Source: Hirundichthys speculiger
Taxonomy: Eukaryota; Chordata; Actinopteri; Beloniformes; Exocoetidae
DNA length: 64,000 nt
Direction: 5' to 3'
Assembly (NCBI GenBank): GCA_018398805.1
Contig: JAGFBZ010000184.1
Coordinates: forward strand, 296,073 to 360,072
Shown: piece after piece, positions 1 to 12,052 of the stretch
Position numbering within the stretch: position 1 is the first letter of the stretch
Layout: each line of letters starts with the position of its first letter
Translations under genes and position numbers: made by a program
The notes under the pieces: generated by a model
Databases searched by the model: none
Told to the model about the DNA's origin: nothing
Seen by the model: only the letters and a program-made list of their open reading frames with translations

Positions 1-1420
1 AATGCTGTAATAATGGAGACACATAAAAGACCTACTTGTTAAAAGGGCAATGAAAAAAACAACACTGAGAGGAAGGAAGCTTTTTATTCAGAGAGAAAGC
101 AGGGGAAAGACGAGACAGAGAGGGAATTTTACAACCCTGGTTTATAGAGGAGGCTGGCTGAGTAAGGAGGGAGGGAGAAGGACGGAGAGACAGACAGAAG
201 GGAAAAGAGAGGTAGACTTCAGTGGCTCAAGAACTGGCAAATGAAAGCATGGAAAACAAAGGGCAACCCTCAACATACGATGTAGCAGGCTGGTTCCTGC
301 ATTGCATGGCATGTCCTATGACACACACACACACAACGCACACACACAGTAGTTTTCCCACACAGAGGTGTGAAGACACTGCGGTGAGGGGCTTCACAGA
401 AACAGACACAAACTGAACATGTTTACATGCACACGACAGACTAGTCAACAGAAAGAAACGAGAAAACTCTGTTGTTTTGTAAAACAGTGGATTTCCTCCC
501 TAAATAAAATTTCCCTTCAAAAATGAACAACAGGATATTTTCAATCAAAATATTATGTCTTTGGGAGAGTACAAGAAAACATTGCAGTCTCGTGGTGTTT
601 TTCACTTCTCTTCTGTTACTGTCAACACAAATGTTAAGTCCTTTTTATTTTTTTCTAAAAAACGGTCTGCATATATATCAATGATTATTGACATCATTTG
701 GCATTTTTAAAAAAATTCAGATATATATGCATTTTGTTCTTGCAGCAGATGTTAGTTTTCTTGTGTGTATATGTGAGTGATAGTGAATTCGTCCTTCACC
801 AGACCTCTTTGACAGCCTGATCTGACACATTTTATTAACACCTGGAACCCTGATTCTGTCAGAGGATTAAAACCACCGACAGTGAAACACGAGAGGATGG
901 GACAGAGACACACGACAGTGATGGGTGTGGTGTGTGCAGTGTGGTGATGCATGTGTCATACGTGAATGTGTGGTTTGTGCTGCAGAAAACAACAAATTGC
1001 ATAGATGGAAAAGAACAATAGGCAAAAGCAGAAAAGTAGAGGAGCACCATCTACTCAGTTCTACAACTGCCGTGCATGTATGCGTGGTGTGAGCGGTGTG
1101 ATAGACAGGTATACAAACACCTGTCTGGAAGTGCGTACACTTTTATATCTAATTTTACATGATTGTATTACATGATTGTTGGAGTAATGAGAAGTTACTC
1201 ATTGCATCAGTTAGGGTTAAATAACTTTCAATAACAATCAATGTTCCTCAGTTTAATACACCATTCTAGTAAAACAGAAATACCATTTGTTTTAGGTTCT
1301 GTTGTAATATGAATAAGGATTAACTGCATTAGCTCATAACTAAAACAATAACATATAACACTTTCCTGTCCTTGTGGATATCTAGTGGAATCAAGAGCTG
1401 GGAAGACCAGGAGCCTGTAC
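1..1420 (-). other. greb1 intron, no further exon seen
   Basis: I find no open frame with flanking splice signals that continues GREB1 here. The stretch contains a broken CA repeat at 321-348 and a GT-rich stretch near 910-960, otherwise unremarkable AT-rich sequence. Confidence 0.5.
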
Positions 1421-1543
1421 CTGTAGCTGAGGGTCTCCCAGGTCCTGACTGACTTAAGCGTGGCTGAGCAATAGAGGAAACCGCGTGACTGCCGTTTATC
1501 AGCATGTGGGGTACATCAGCTGTTTGTGGCTCCACGAGTGGTC
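1421..1543 (-). CDS. greb1: greb1 sixth coding exon
   Basis: The acceptor AAATTGCAG precedes 1543 and the donor GTACAG follows 1421. The phase-1 exon encodes [19 protein letters not shown] then [11 protein letters not shown] (41 codons). It lies 303 bp after the previous exon. It belongs to the variable, serine/proline-rich region of GREB1. The next exon is not recognisable before the window edge. Confidence 0.68.
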
Positions 1544-4500
1544 CTGCAATTTACAAATTAAAAAGAACAAAACAAAACAAAAATTGATTGTCAGCATGAA
1601 AAGGTATTAACCTTTCTTCAACACTGCTTGTTTAACTGAATAATACAATGGAGTATAATGTTAAACAGAGATATATGCTTGAACTGGCAATATTGTTAAA
1701 CAGCCTTGTGTTCAAACTCATTTTTAAATCTGTTTGAGACAATGACATTATTTCTTAATATATGACAGCACAAATCACCAAAATAATTTTCAACAAGAGC
1801 TGAAAAGATATGTGGAAAAAAAAGTGTGGAAACTTGTCTGCGTGACCTGTGTAGTTGCCAGGTGTGTGTGATGGATGAGTCAGAGCCAGGCTTGGCGGCT
1901 GTTCATGTGATGTCAAGAGGCCCTCTGAGCGACCGGACCTGATCTGTCTCATTGCACTATCTGAGACACAAAACAAATCTGTTATCCATCCGAGACAGAA
2001 ACACAGAGGCTTTGTTACAGCAATACCTTTAATAGTTTTTGCATCTGTGCGATACGCATGCATGTGATAAAGCTCAAGGGCAATAAATGAAACTTCTTGC
2101 AAGAAATATTAACGTTTTTTTTTTTTTTTTTTTTAACTTTGAGGTCTGAAGTCTGGAAAGCCCATTCTACAGAGTCACAGCCTGACAAAGGAGTAAAGCT
2201 GTAAACATAGCAAAAATATATGTTGATCAGGACACAATAAACCCTGTTTCTTGAACGTGGCTCTGCTAACTCTGAGCTTTTTACAAGTTAAACTCCTGCA
2301 GCAGAAGCAAAACACAGAAAAATGAATGACTGCTATGGAAGAAATTTAAGACTGTTTGCGTGTGATCAAAGGACACCTTTTCCCATTTAACTTCTTTCTC
2401 TCATTTAACATCCTCTTTTGCACCAAAACAAAAACAAAGTCTGAGAAGACGTATATGTTTTCTATTTGTATGGCATGATTTGAAGCAAGTCTAAACAAGT
2501 TGCCACTAATATGACCCTCATCCACCGTGTTCTCCTCAGGTTAGGTTGTTAGTTTGGGTTGTGAGCCTTGTGCAAGCAGGTCCTGCATGTCAACAAGGTT
2601 TTCCTGGGAACAAAGGTTTATTCAGGAGGAATATTTTATATTCCAGCCACTTAATATGAGCATTTTGGCATAAAAAAAAAAAAAAGGATTCAGAGAGTGT
2701 CTGACAACTTTCCATTTATTTTGCACTGAACTCTTAGACGTCAACCTTTCCTTCCCAAATGCCATGATTTATAAATTAAGAAATAGGCAGAGACAAAAGG
2801 AAAAATGTTTCTATCAGCACAGTTTTACCAAGTCCTTCACACAGTTAAACTTTTACACAAGCCTATCTTACTTGTTGATCTGGCCTCACATATACACTCA
2901 GAGCTTTGCAATTAACAAAAGTCTGAATTTTAGTCTTATTGTAGGACAATAAAGAGTGCGAGATCAGGCAGCTGCTTTCTGCCAGCTTCACTTATGGTAA
3001 TAATCCTGATTAACACCCGATTCTCCCAAATCTAAGGTTCTTTTCTTTCAGTTCATCAAGTCATAAATGTAGTCATCTGAAGGTAACGATTGCTTCATTA
3101 GCTTCTAATAAGAGTCAAGTATCATGTCATGGGCTTGATTACACACACACACAAAATCAATAACAGTTATCCTCATTCAATCAACTGCTGCTTCATAATG
3201 ATAATCAGTCTATCTCCTTATCAAAGGACTGAAGCAGTAAAAGGCAACAAGACTACATTTTCATCCTCCTTTATTACACAAAAATTGTTCTCATCACTTC
3301 TTATCTCTGGCACTCTTTTATTGAGTGATCAGTACAGTGATGCATTTTTCTAATTAGCCACCTTGTTTTCAGATGCAGCATTCCTGTGGTGGCACATCTA
3401 CAACCACACTTAATAAGTTAATAATAAGTGATTGAAAGTGTGCTTGATAAATCTCAATATGATCATGAACAAAATGAGCCATTTTTTTAATAGAAGCAGC
3501 ACCTCTGTCTCTTACCATATCCCCTCCAGCAGATGGGAGCCCCTTTGACCAGGATGCCTTGTTTGTTTCGGTACAGATGGTACTTCAAGTGCTTCTGTTT
3601 CTTGGGCTGGGTGCTGAGCTTCAGGTTAATGTGGTTGGAGAACTCTGTGAAATAGCGGAAACCTTTCTCTCCACACCCCATGCAATTTCCCGAGAAGCCT
3701 AGAAGAACACGGGAGAAATGAAAGAGCAACAGTTTTGAGCATCCCTAGAGTCATACACAGAGCTAAGTGGAAAATGCATTAAGGTGCAAAAGCATGGCTG
3801 TTTTTCAGAGTGAAGGTTGACATTTTGAAGTGTTTTTTCTCTTTTCACTAAAAAGCATTGACATTTTCCTGTGTAAGTGTCCTGTCTCACCAAGCAGGGC
3901 ATTGCGACCCCGTTCGTCTGGCAGGAAGCGGCGGTCCACCGCACACACCAGTAGGTTCTCTGGGAGAGATGGGGATTTTACCCCAACTAACATGAACCCA
4001 GGGGGAGCATCCAAGGGATCTGACGCTAGCGAGGATAAACGCAGGTCCTTCCCAGCCTGGCAAAAACCTGTTTGGAGGACAAGACAAGGATAAAATATCT
4101 TCCCTTTCGTCAACATGCTCCACATATTATTCCATATTTTACCTATGACCATATGTACATATGTAGAAGATATACGTGCCATCTGTAGTGCAGCAGCCCT
4201 CAGGTGGTGGCTTCATCTGGTAGGTTATTGGTGGGCTGTTGGACTCAGAGCCATCTTCGTCATCTTCATCATCGTTCTCTGTGCGGCCTGTTGGAGACAC
4301 AAATGTTATACTTCCATCCATCCATCCATCCATCCATCCATCCATCCATCCATCCATCCATCCATCCATTGGCTCCTGTTGGTCCGGAGTTGGGTCAAGG
4401 GGGCAACAGCTTCAGCAGAGAGGCTCAGACCTCCCTCCCCCCGGCCGCTTCCACCAGCTCCTCTGGGAAAACCCCGAGGCGTTCCCAGGCCAGCTGAGAG

Positions 4501-7244
4501 ATATAATCTCTCCAGCATGTCCTGGGCCTGCCCTGTGGTCTTCTCCCAGTTGGACATGCCCGGAACACCTCTCCACGGAGGCGTCCGGAAGGCATCCTAA
4601 CCAGATGCCCGAACCACCTCAACTGGCTCCTCTTGATGTGAAGGAGCAGTGGCTCTACTCTGAGTCGCTCCTGAATGACTGAACTTCTCATCTTATCTCG
4701 AAGGGAGAGTCCAGCCACCCTACGGAGAAAACTCATTTCCACCACTTGTATCCGCAATCTGTTTTTTTTGGTCACTACCCACAGTTCATGACCATAGGTG
4801 AGGGTTGGAACAAAGATCGACCAGTAAACAGAGAGCCTTGCCTTTTGGCTCATCTCTCTCTTCACCACAACGGACCGGTACAGAGTCCGCACCACAGCAG
4901 ACGCCGCACCAATCCGTCTGTCGATCTCTTGTTCCTTTCTCCCATCACTCGTGAACAAGACCCCGAGATACTTAAACTCCTCCACTTGAGGCAGAACCTC
5001 ACTCCCAACCCAGAGGAGGCATTCTACCCTTTTCCGACTGAGGACCATGGTCTCAGATTTGGAGGTGCTGATTCTCATCCCTGCTGCTTCACACTCGGTG
5101 CAAACCGCTCCAGCGAGAGCTGCAGATCCCCACTCGATGGCGTCAACAGGACCACATCATCTGCAAACAGCAGAGACGAAATCCCGACACCACCAAACTG
5201 GAACCTCTCCGCTCCTTGGCTGCACCTAGAAATTCTGTCCATAAACTTTATGAACAGAATCGGTGACAAAGGGCAGCCCTGGCGGAGTCCAACTCTCACT
5301 GAGAACAAATCCGACTTACAAATGGCAATGCGGACCAAACTCCCACTCCATTTGTACGGGGACTGGACAGCCCGTAACAACGGGCCCAGAACCCCATACT
5401 CCTGGAGTACCCCCCACAGGACCCCCGAGGGACACGGTCAAATGCCTTCTCCAAGTCCACAAAACACATGTTGACTGGTTGGGCTAATTCCCATGCACCC
5501 TCCAGGACCCTAGTGAGGGTATAGAGCTGGTCCAGTGTTCCACGACCAGGACGGAACCCGCATTGTTCCTCCTGAATCCGGGATTCGACAATCGATCGAA
5601 CTCTCTCTCTCTTCTCCAGCACCCCTGCATAGACCTGACCAGGGAGGCTGAGGAGTGTGATTCCCCTGTAATTGGAACACACTTCTTAAAAAGGGGAACC
5701 ACCACCCCGGTCTGCCAATCCAGAGGTACTGCCCCCGATTTCCATGTGATGTTGCAGAGACGTGTCAACCAAGACAGTCCTGCAACATCCAGAGCCTTCA
5801 GGAAATCAGGGTGGATCTCGTCCACCCCCGGAGCCCGGCCACTGCCGATCAAAAGTCTTTTTCCATGACCTCCTCCCACACCCGTGTTTTCGCCTCAGAG
5901 ACCACCAAAGCTGCCGCCCGCTTGGCCCGCCGATACCTGTCTGCTGATTCCAGAGTCCCACAAGCTAACCAAGCCCGGTAGGACTCCTTCAGTCTGACGG
6001 TCTCTCTCACCCGAGGTGTCCACCGAGTTTGGGGATTGTCGCCACGACAGGCACCGACGACCTTACGGCCACAGTTCCGGTCAGCCGCTTCAGCAATGGA
6101 GGCGCATAACATGGCCCATTCAGACTCAATGTCCCCCGCCTCCCCCGGGATATGATTGAAGCTCTGCCGGAGGTGTGAGTTGAAGATCTTTCTGACAGGT
6201 TCCTCTGCCAGATGTTCCCAGCAGACCCTCACTACACGTTTGGGCCTTACCAGGTCTGACCGGCATTCTCCCCAGCCATGTGATGTGTTCCAGTGTTCCA
6301 CAACTGGGACGGAACCCGCATTGTTCCAACTCACCACCAGGTAGTGATCAGTTGACAGCTCAGCTCCTCTGTTTACCCTGAGTGTCCAAAACATACGGCC
6401 AAAGATCGGATGATACGACTATAAAGTCGATCATCTATCTACGGCCAAGAGTGTCCTGATGCCACGTGCATTCATGGACACTCTAATGCTTGAACATGGT
6501 GTTTGTTATGGACAACAACAAAACACCACTCAGGTTCAGATCAGAGAGACCGTCCCTCCCAATCACGCCCCTCCAGGTACCACTGTCATTTCCAACGTGA
6601 GCGTTGAAGTCCCCCAACTGGAAAGGAGTCCCCCGCCAAGGACTCCAAGAAGGCTGGATACTCTGAACTGTCATTTTGTGCATAAGCGCAAATGACAGTC
6701 AGAGCCCGTTCCCCGACCCGAAGGCGCAGGGAAGCTACCCTCTCATCCACCGGGGATAACCCCAATATACAGGTTCCAAGCTGGGGGGCTATAAGCAAGC
6801 CCACACCAGCCCGTCGCCTCTCACCCTGAGCAACAGAGTAGAATAAGGTCCAGCCTCTCTCGAGAAGACCATGTTATACTTATAAGGTGAAAAAAAGGTG
6901 TTGAAAGGTGCATTAAAGTGTGATTTGTGTGCAAACCTATCCGAAGGATGTTGAGAGGATATTTTTGTAGTCTTTATTTAACATCAATATGTGATACTAA
7001 GACTGGGATTCAGAATGGACAGGATTTCACAAATTTTTAAACCCTTTGCTGAACTCACTGCCATTTTTCCCGCACATTTAACCAACCCACCATCCTGCGC
7101 CAACGGCTGCTCTGTCTCAAGGTATAGCTGTGAGAAGACAGGTCGAGGCACGACGGTGTTCGATCGCAGAGACGCCTCAATGGAGTTATGGAGAACTTCT
7201 TCAAAGCGTGTAGTCCGAAGCTGGCCGGCATAAGAGTTCCCCAT
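1421..7244 (-). CDS. greb1: greb1, N-terminal part (six coding exons; gene continues beyond the left edge)
   Basis: Six exons on the minus strand (7244-7091, 4287-4180, 4067-3891, 3698-3516, 1960-1847, 1543-1421) join in consistent phase 1 at every junction and encode about 286 residues beginning MGNSYAGQL. The product matches, from memory, the N-terminus of vertebrate GREB1: the MGNSYAGQL start, [21 protein letters not shown], a run ending in [11 protein letters not shown], and [16 protein letters not shown] followed by [14 protein letters not shown]1 is a large nuclear cofactor of estrogen receptor, induced by estrogen in mammals; its C-terminal glycosyltransferase-like region lies outside the window. 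The paralogue greb1l is the main alternative: the acidic stretch [11 protein letters not shown] resembles greb1l, but [11 protein letters not shown] and the EQPLA segment fit greb1 better. The start codon lies 7 nt after a splice acceptor. Confidence 0.85.
1847..1960 (-). CDS. greb1: greb1 fifth coding exon
   Basis: The acceptor TTTTGTGTCTCAG precedes 1960. Phase 1 on both sides joins the previous exon as [18 protein letters not shown], similar in position and character to the variable stretch after ICWKG in other GREB1 proteins. The exon encodes 38 codons ending HTPGNYT. The donor GTCACG is weak apart from its GT. Sequence conservation is low here, so support comes mainly from phase and splice sites. 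Confidence 0.72.
1961..3515 (-). other. greb1 intron between the fourth and fifth coding exons
   Basis: AT-rich intronic sequence with a T-run at 2116-2133, an A-run near 2671 and a short CA repeat at 3141-3153. I recognise no transposon or exon. Confidence 0.5.
3516..3698 (-). CDS. greb1: greb1 fourth coding exon (cysteine motif)
   Basis: The acceptor TTCTTCTAG precedes 3698 and the donor GTAAGAG follows 3516. The 183-bp exon encodes [38 protein letters not shown] and [10 protein letters not shown]. The CMGC pair and the downstream cysteine could bind metal, but that is inference. The intron on its left side (1961-3515) is 1.55 kb. Confidence 0.93.
3891..4067 (-). CDS. greb1: greb1 third coding exon
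   Basis: The acceptor TCCAAACAG ends at 4068. The 177-bp exon encodes [19 protein letters not shown], then [18 protein letters not shown] and [16 protein letters not shown], a strongly conserved GREB1-family block. The donor is GTGAGA after 3891, leaving phase 1. The preceding intron (4068-4179) is only 112 bp. Confidence 0.92.
4180..4287 (-). CDS. greb1: greb1 second coding exon (acidic segment)
   Basis: The acceptor GTCTCCAACAG precedes 4287. The 108-bp exon encodes [19 protein letters not shown] then [10 protein letters not shown], with split codons on both sides. The protein requires the exon to end after the first base of the glycine codon at 4180, where the intron begins GCACGT rather than GT. 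The nearest GT (4175-4174) would leave phase 2 and lose the conserved TTDGFCQAG junction. This is therefore read as a GC donor. The acidic cluster is typical of this poorly ordered part of GREB1 and GREB1L. Confidence 0.85.
4314..6870 (-). mobile_element. Rex3 (RTE-clade) LINE, 5'-truncated and decayed
   Basis: Minus-strand pieces encode a Rex3-like protein in order: endonuclease ([11 protein letters not shown] near 6620, TDHYLVVSW near 6330), then reverse transcriptase ([58 protein letters not shown], catalytic FADD near 5130), then the C-terminal region with [13 protein letters not shown] and [17 protein letters not shown]. At least five frame changes separate them. The 3' end is a GATG tandem tail (14 units, 4314-4369), as described for Rex3. 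The plus strand at 5261-5281 and 5698-5717 matches, from memory, the primer sites used to amplify Rex3 in fish. The start of the endonuclease is missing. The element lies in the greb1 intron in gene sense and makes up about 2.55 of its 2.8 kb. Confidence 0.92.
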
Positions 7245-7251
7245 TGGTGTC
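7091..7251 (-). CDS. greb1: greb1 first coding exon (start codon at 7244)
   Basis: The acceptor TTTTTGCAG ends at 7252; seven untranslated bases precede the ATG at 7244-7242. The exon encodes 51 residues plus one base, from [17 protein letters not shown] to LAQD. The donor is GTGGGT with the break after 7091, chosen because it leaves phase 1, matching the next exon. A stronger-looking GTGAGT a little downstream would leave phase 0 and break the frame. Known GREB1 proteins start with the same motif, so the start is secure. The upstream exon must be noncoding. Confidence 0.9.
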
Positions 7252-10200
7252 CTGCAAAAATAAAAGCAACCACGTATTGGACACTCAAGGGTACACTCAA
7301 AGTTTCCATTGTCCAGTATAATTTATAATCAGCAGCAGAAGTGTTGCTCACTTTAACAGGAAAACTACAAAAACACTGCCAATGATTTCTGGGGAAAAAA
7401 GAGTCCCACGAGGAAAGGGAAAAGAGAGAATAATAGAAAAAAATGAATGTGCAAAACACACAATACATTCTGTCCCCTGCTTAAATAGTGTTTGCGGAAG
7501 TCCTTGAACATTAAGATTACATTTCTTTCTGAAGTAATCCACACTCACAGACACACACTTGTGTGTACTAGTGAATGGACACAGCACACAAACACACACG
7601 CAGATGTGCACAGACAAACAAAAAAAAAGAAAGAAAGAAAAAGAAATCTAAAGTGCATCTGCTCACACAAATGCACAGACAGAATCGGACAAGCCTAAAC
7701 TGTGGTTACTGGTACATGGCATCAGCCCAAACAACTTATTATAAACTCAGCAGCACTGACAGTGTCAGGACATCCTGACCTAGACTCCTCTCTCTGTTTT
7801 TTTCCCCTTTCTATCCAAGTTTTCCTCTCTCCTTTTTTCCCCATTTCTGTCCAAGTGCATCTCTCTGACTTTGGTTCTCTCCCTTATTCATTTCTCAACA
7901 TCTTTTTGACAGGTCAAACTTTTGATGTTTTAGACATTATTTAAAAAGAACAAAATACCAGCGTGGCACCGCTCTGCTACTTAAGGTTTTCTCTGACGGG
8001 ACAGAACGACACGCACGATCTGTCCAGCTGATTTCTGTTTTATTGCTACTTTGCAGTAGCTGGTAGTTTCAAACCTTGGACCGACTCTAACCCACGGCAG
8101 CTGTGTCTCTTTGGTACCCGGTGCTACTGCTCAATGTCTCCTGCTGCAGCTGGGCAGAAACCACACCCCACCACCACAACAACGTAACAAAAACCGAAAA
8201 GAGAGCAGTGCAAATACACACAGGTAATGTAGATGTTCAGCAACGCACCATAGGGACTGCAAAAAATATACTTTTTTTTAAGTTGTAAACTTTCCATGGA
8301 TATATACAGAAAGATATGGGGATTAATTAGAATAAACCAGAATTTTGCATACTTGCAGGTTAGCACATAACAGGAAACTTAAATGTAGTTTGAAGAAAAA
8401 GAAAAACAGCTTTCAGCATAATCCTGACTAAAATGATCAGATTTATTACAAATTCATAATGCATTTCTTCTGCACTTCTACTGTTTTTTTTCAGCATCTG
8501 ATGTAAAATATTTTACTCATTGCAGAATATTCCACCTGTTTAACTAACTATAAAAACATTTCCCAGCTTAACTTCCCACGGAAGCTTCTGGATTTCCAGA
8601 AATGCTCCACTCCTCTGCTGTTTTATGCAAACACGATGCACACGCCACACAGATGGTGCGAACCTGGTGTTAAATTATTTCACAGTAAGAATCTTTTTCA
8701 CCCTTTTTTCAATATAAAGGTGCCGTACACTGATCAAGGTCTCACATTGATGCATTACTTTACAAAGCTCACCAATCTTTGAATTTTGTGCTTTCAGTTT
8801 TTAAACTGAAAGCAAATGTAACTGCTGAAGCTGATCTTTTAGCAAAAGTGAACCTTCTCAGGTGTCCCACACCTAAACTGCAGTGTAAAATTGCAAGCTT
8901 TTGCTTAATCACAAGCTTTGTCAAACCCCCAACCTCTATTTTTTAATTACTAATATATTATTTATGGAACTTCAATTTAAGACACCTGTAGATTTTTTTT
9001 TTTTGGACTGATCGCTGCTGCATCAGCTACATATGACGTCAGCTGCACTGATTCAGCTGTTATAGACGTGGATGATGTCAGCGAGAGAAGGACGGTGTGA
9101 TTGCTCTCAGATTCACATTCACCTCACAAATTCCCGCTGGAGATAAACACACACCTTACCAGCCACTTTCAGCTTCCACACTTTCATATGTAAAGAGGCA
9201 GCATAGTGTTTTAGGGCCTTGCACCACCTTGCAGAGAGACAGAGGGTGGAAAACAAAAAGCCATGTCATAACACAGCCGGCACTGAGAGGAAGCAATCAC
9301 ACCTTCTACCAAAGAGCACACTGATCTTTTTACAGCCTGGGAAAGGGGAACCAGAGAGGGAAATAGTGGAGACAGGTTCAGCAGGGAAGTGTATTCTAGC
9401 TTTTACTGGATCTTAACCAAAATCCTAGACTTCTAATCAAATAACCAGCTACTATAGGTCTCAAAAAAAAAAAAAAAAAAATCCAAATCAGCTTTGGAAA
9501 GAATTTCCATAAAATAACAAAGTGATTTGCTACTGTAGAGTACTGTACTGAGACGACTCAGATTATTAAATGCAGAATCATGCATGTGCTATATCTTAAC
9601 AACTGTGCTTCTGAAAACTGAGCGCTCAAAGTGCACAAATGGCCAGTAAACGTATGCCCATCTCCAGCTTCGATCTCCACCTTCACAAACACCATTGTTG
9701 TGTTGCAGATGCTGCATGAATCACTCAGGAGTTTCTGCTGTTATACCTGAACACGCGGTCCTGACAAAATCCAAGTGACCAGCAGCACACAAAAGGAAGG
9801 ACACGCAGCAGAGACGACAGAAATAAGCTGTAAGTAAAACTTTTAAGAGAGCTTTGTTGATCTTTTCTTCTCCCACCTCCCCCCCTTCCCTCTCTCCTTG
9901 ACGTGGAAGTGGGAGATCCTTTCATCTCCCCTCCTCCTCTTCTTCTCTTTCTGCCCTTCTTCACCCTAGGGAGAGAGACACTATTGTGGTCTTTTATGAC
10001 CCCTTTAACCCCAATACCCCCACCCTCAAACACACACACAACCTCACACATACAAACCTGTAATTAGGTACCTTAAAGTCTGAGCACTGTGCATTCCACT
10101 CACTTTACTACTAAACTAATACTTTTTAGAAGTATTTTACTGCGTAATATGTAAAATTCCACAAATTTCTAGTGGCTTGTACTTATTAAATATATAGAAT

Positions 10201-10487
10201 TGGAATTAAGTCAGCTTTAAATGACAAATAATGACAAATTTTTCATTATCTTGTTTAAAATCCATCATTTCTTCACTCGCAAAAATATTTGTGAGTCCTC
10301 AGACATGACGCTTAAGATTAATTTAAATATTTTTTCCTAGCCTATTCTAGCACTGCACTCCTTCTTCCCTTCACTCTGTCCATCAGAGGCAGCTCAGCTG
10401 CTTGCTAACGTATGCAGAAACACATATACATAATCTATGCGTTGAGGAGATGGATGAATCAGTTTTGAGGGATGTCTCATGACCACA

Positions 10488-10500
10488 AGGTCAAAGGTGA
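10488..10500 (+). promoter_or_regulatory. DR1-like nuclear-receptor motif
   Basis: AGGTCA-A-AGGTGA, a near-perfect direct repeat with one-base spacing, the arrangement bound by RXR, COUP-TF or HNF4-type receptors. It lies in probable greb1 intron 1. Function is inference. Confidence 0.35.
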
Positions 10501-12009
10501 GTTCTGATAACAATGTTTAAGTAAGACTTTGATGTGGCCTATACTTCTAATATACGTGCGCACAAACATGCATGGTCACACACACACACACACACATATA
10601 TAAATGCAGAGGGACCCACACACGCTCTCCCATGGTCTCCACCTCAGCGGATACAAAAGGCTTGTGTTGGGGGGAGTGAAAGGTCAGCTCGGGAGAGGTC
10701 AGATAAGACCCCTGGCTTTTTCTCTGTTCGCCAGTCCCACATACCAGTCACACACATCCTTTCTATTCTCTCTTTATGTCCAGTCTGACACCGGGGGTCT
10801 CCAGATAGACACATAATCTCAAACGCAAATGCCAACTTGAGAAGTGAATGCAATCGCAGTAATGTAATCAAGAACATATGTGCAGTTATGAGCAGAAATA
10901 GATGTGTGTGTTCCAGGTATGACGCTTATGTGCTGGATTAGGCATGTAGTGGTTATAACTAATGCTAATAAGATGAAAAATAAATTTGATCTGAAGATAG
11001 ATTCAACAACCATGTGGATGTCTGCATGTGTGTGTGTATGTGAGGGAGACTGTGTGTGTCTGGGTGTAAGCAAGAGAGTGCGAAAGAGATAAGATAAAGA
11101 GGCAAAGGAATGTTGAGCAGTGTCAGCTGGCCACGGCAGGATCTCTTTCAGGCCTGAACACTAGAAGAAAGACCGAAAAACTTGCAGCGCCGCAGATGCG
11201 CCGCGAGTCACTGAGCCATGGCTGAACACATATGCAAAAGGGCTGTCAGTTCATACGCAAACAAACACGCACGAGTGGACCCTCAGGTGGGAGCGTCACC
11301 GAGCAGTGACCCACAGCAAATGCTTTCATTCACAGTTTGCTCAGCAGACACCAGATCGATGGCCAGCGAGCCGACTGGTGAGACAACCTGTCAGCCTGCC
11401 ATTCAGCTCCACATCCACACATTCATCCTCAGACCGTACTGGCCAGCCTCTCAGCTGACCATTACACTCCGCGGAGCATCTCAAACCACTGAGGATTCAC
11501 AAATAATCATGCCTGGTGGAATTTTTTTTCTTCTTTTTTTTTTTATGTGCATGCCTATAAAATTCACAATCCAGGCAATATAACTCTGCCAAGCATGTGC
11601 TCATCTATGTGCACGACACATTGAGAACAGTCAGCTATGCCAACAGCAAACACAGTGTTCATTCCTGCAAGCCTCTTAGTTCGTCTTCATACTGTACACA
11701 GTTCATCTCCACCTCCCTGAACGTCCAGCATCTGTTCCGTCTGTCGCTCTGCTATCTCACTGAACGTCCTTGAACACTTGTTGTTTCTTTTGCTCCCTCT
11801 GGCTCGCATAACTCCACGAGTGCTGGCATCGTCTTTATGCAGGGAAATCTGGAGTTTTGTTGTTGTTGTATTTTTAATAAAATCATGAAGTTAGAAGAAA
11901 AGAAACTATTCATCAACATCAAAAAGGATTAAAAAAAAATTAAAAAGTGATATAAAGAGTTGATATGCAAAAATCTGAGCAGCAGCACTGACACACTTGA
12001 TATACAGAC

Positions 12010-12044
<35 letters not shown>

Positions 12045-12052
12045 CTAGATAG
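12010..12052. repeat. TAGA microsatellite
   Basis: About ten tandem AGAT units with one interruption (AGCTAGAT) near the right end. Confidence 0.95.

Noticed and set aside
2105..2135. T- and A-runs as evidence for processed pseudogenes
   Set aside because: No gene-like sequence lies beside these homopolymers.
4314..4369. Tandem CATC array as possible CRISPR-like or satellite repeat
   Set aside because: It is a 4-bp simple repeat forming the Rex3 3' tail.
4115..5868. Long plus-strand open frames (for example 4746-5474, 242 codons)
   Set aside because: They are the antisense of the Rex3 coding region; the minus strand carries the recognisable reverse transcriptase.
7091..7244. Alternative donor GTGAGT near 7064 for the first coding exon
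   Set aside because: Stronger by consensus, but it leaves phase 0 and would not join the next exon in frame.
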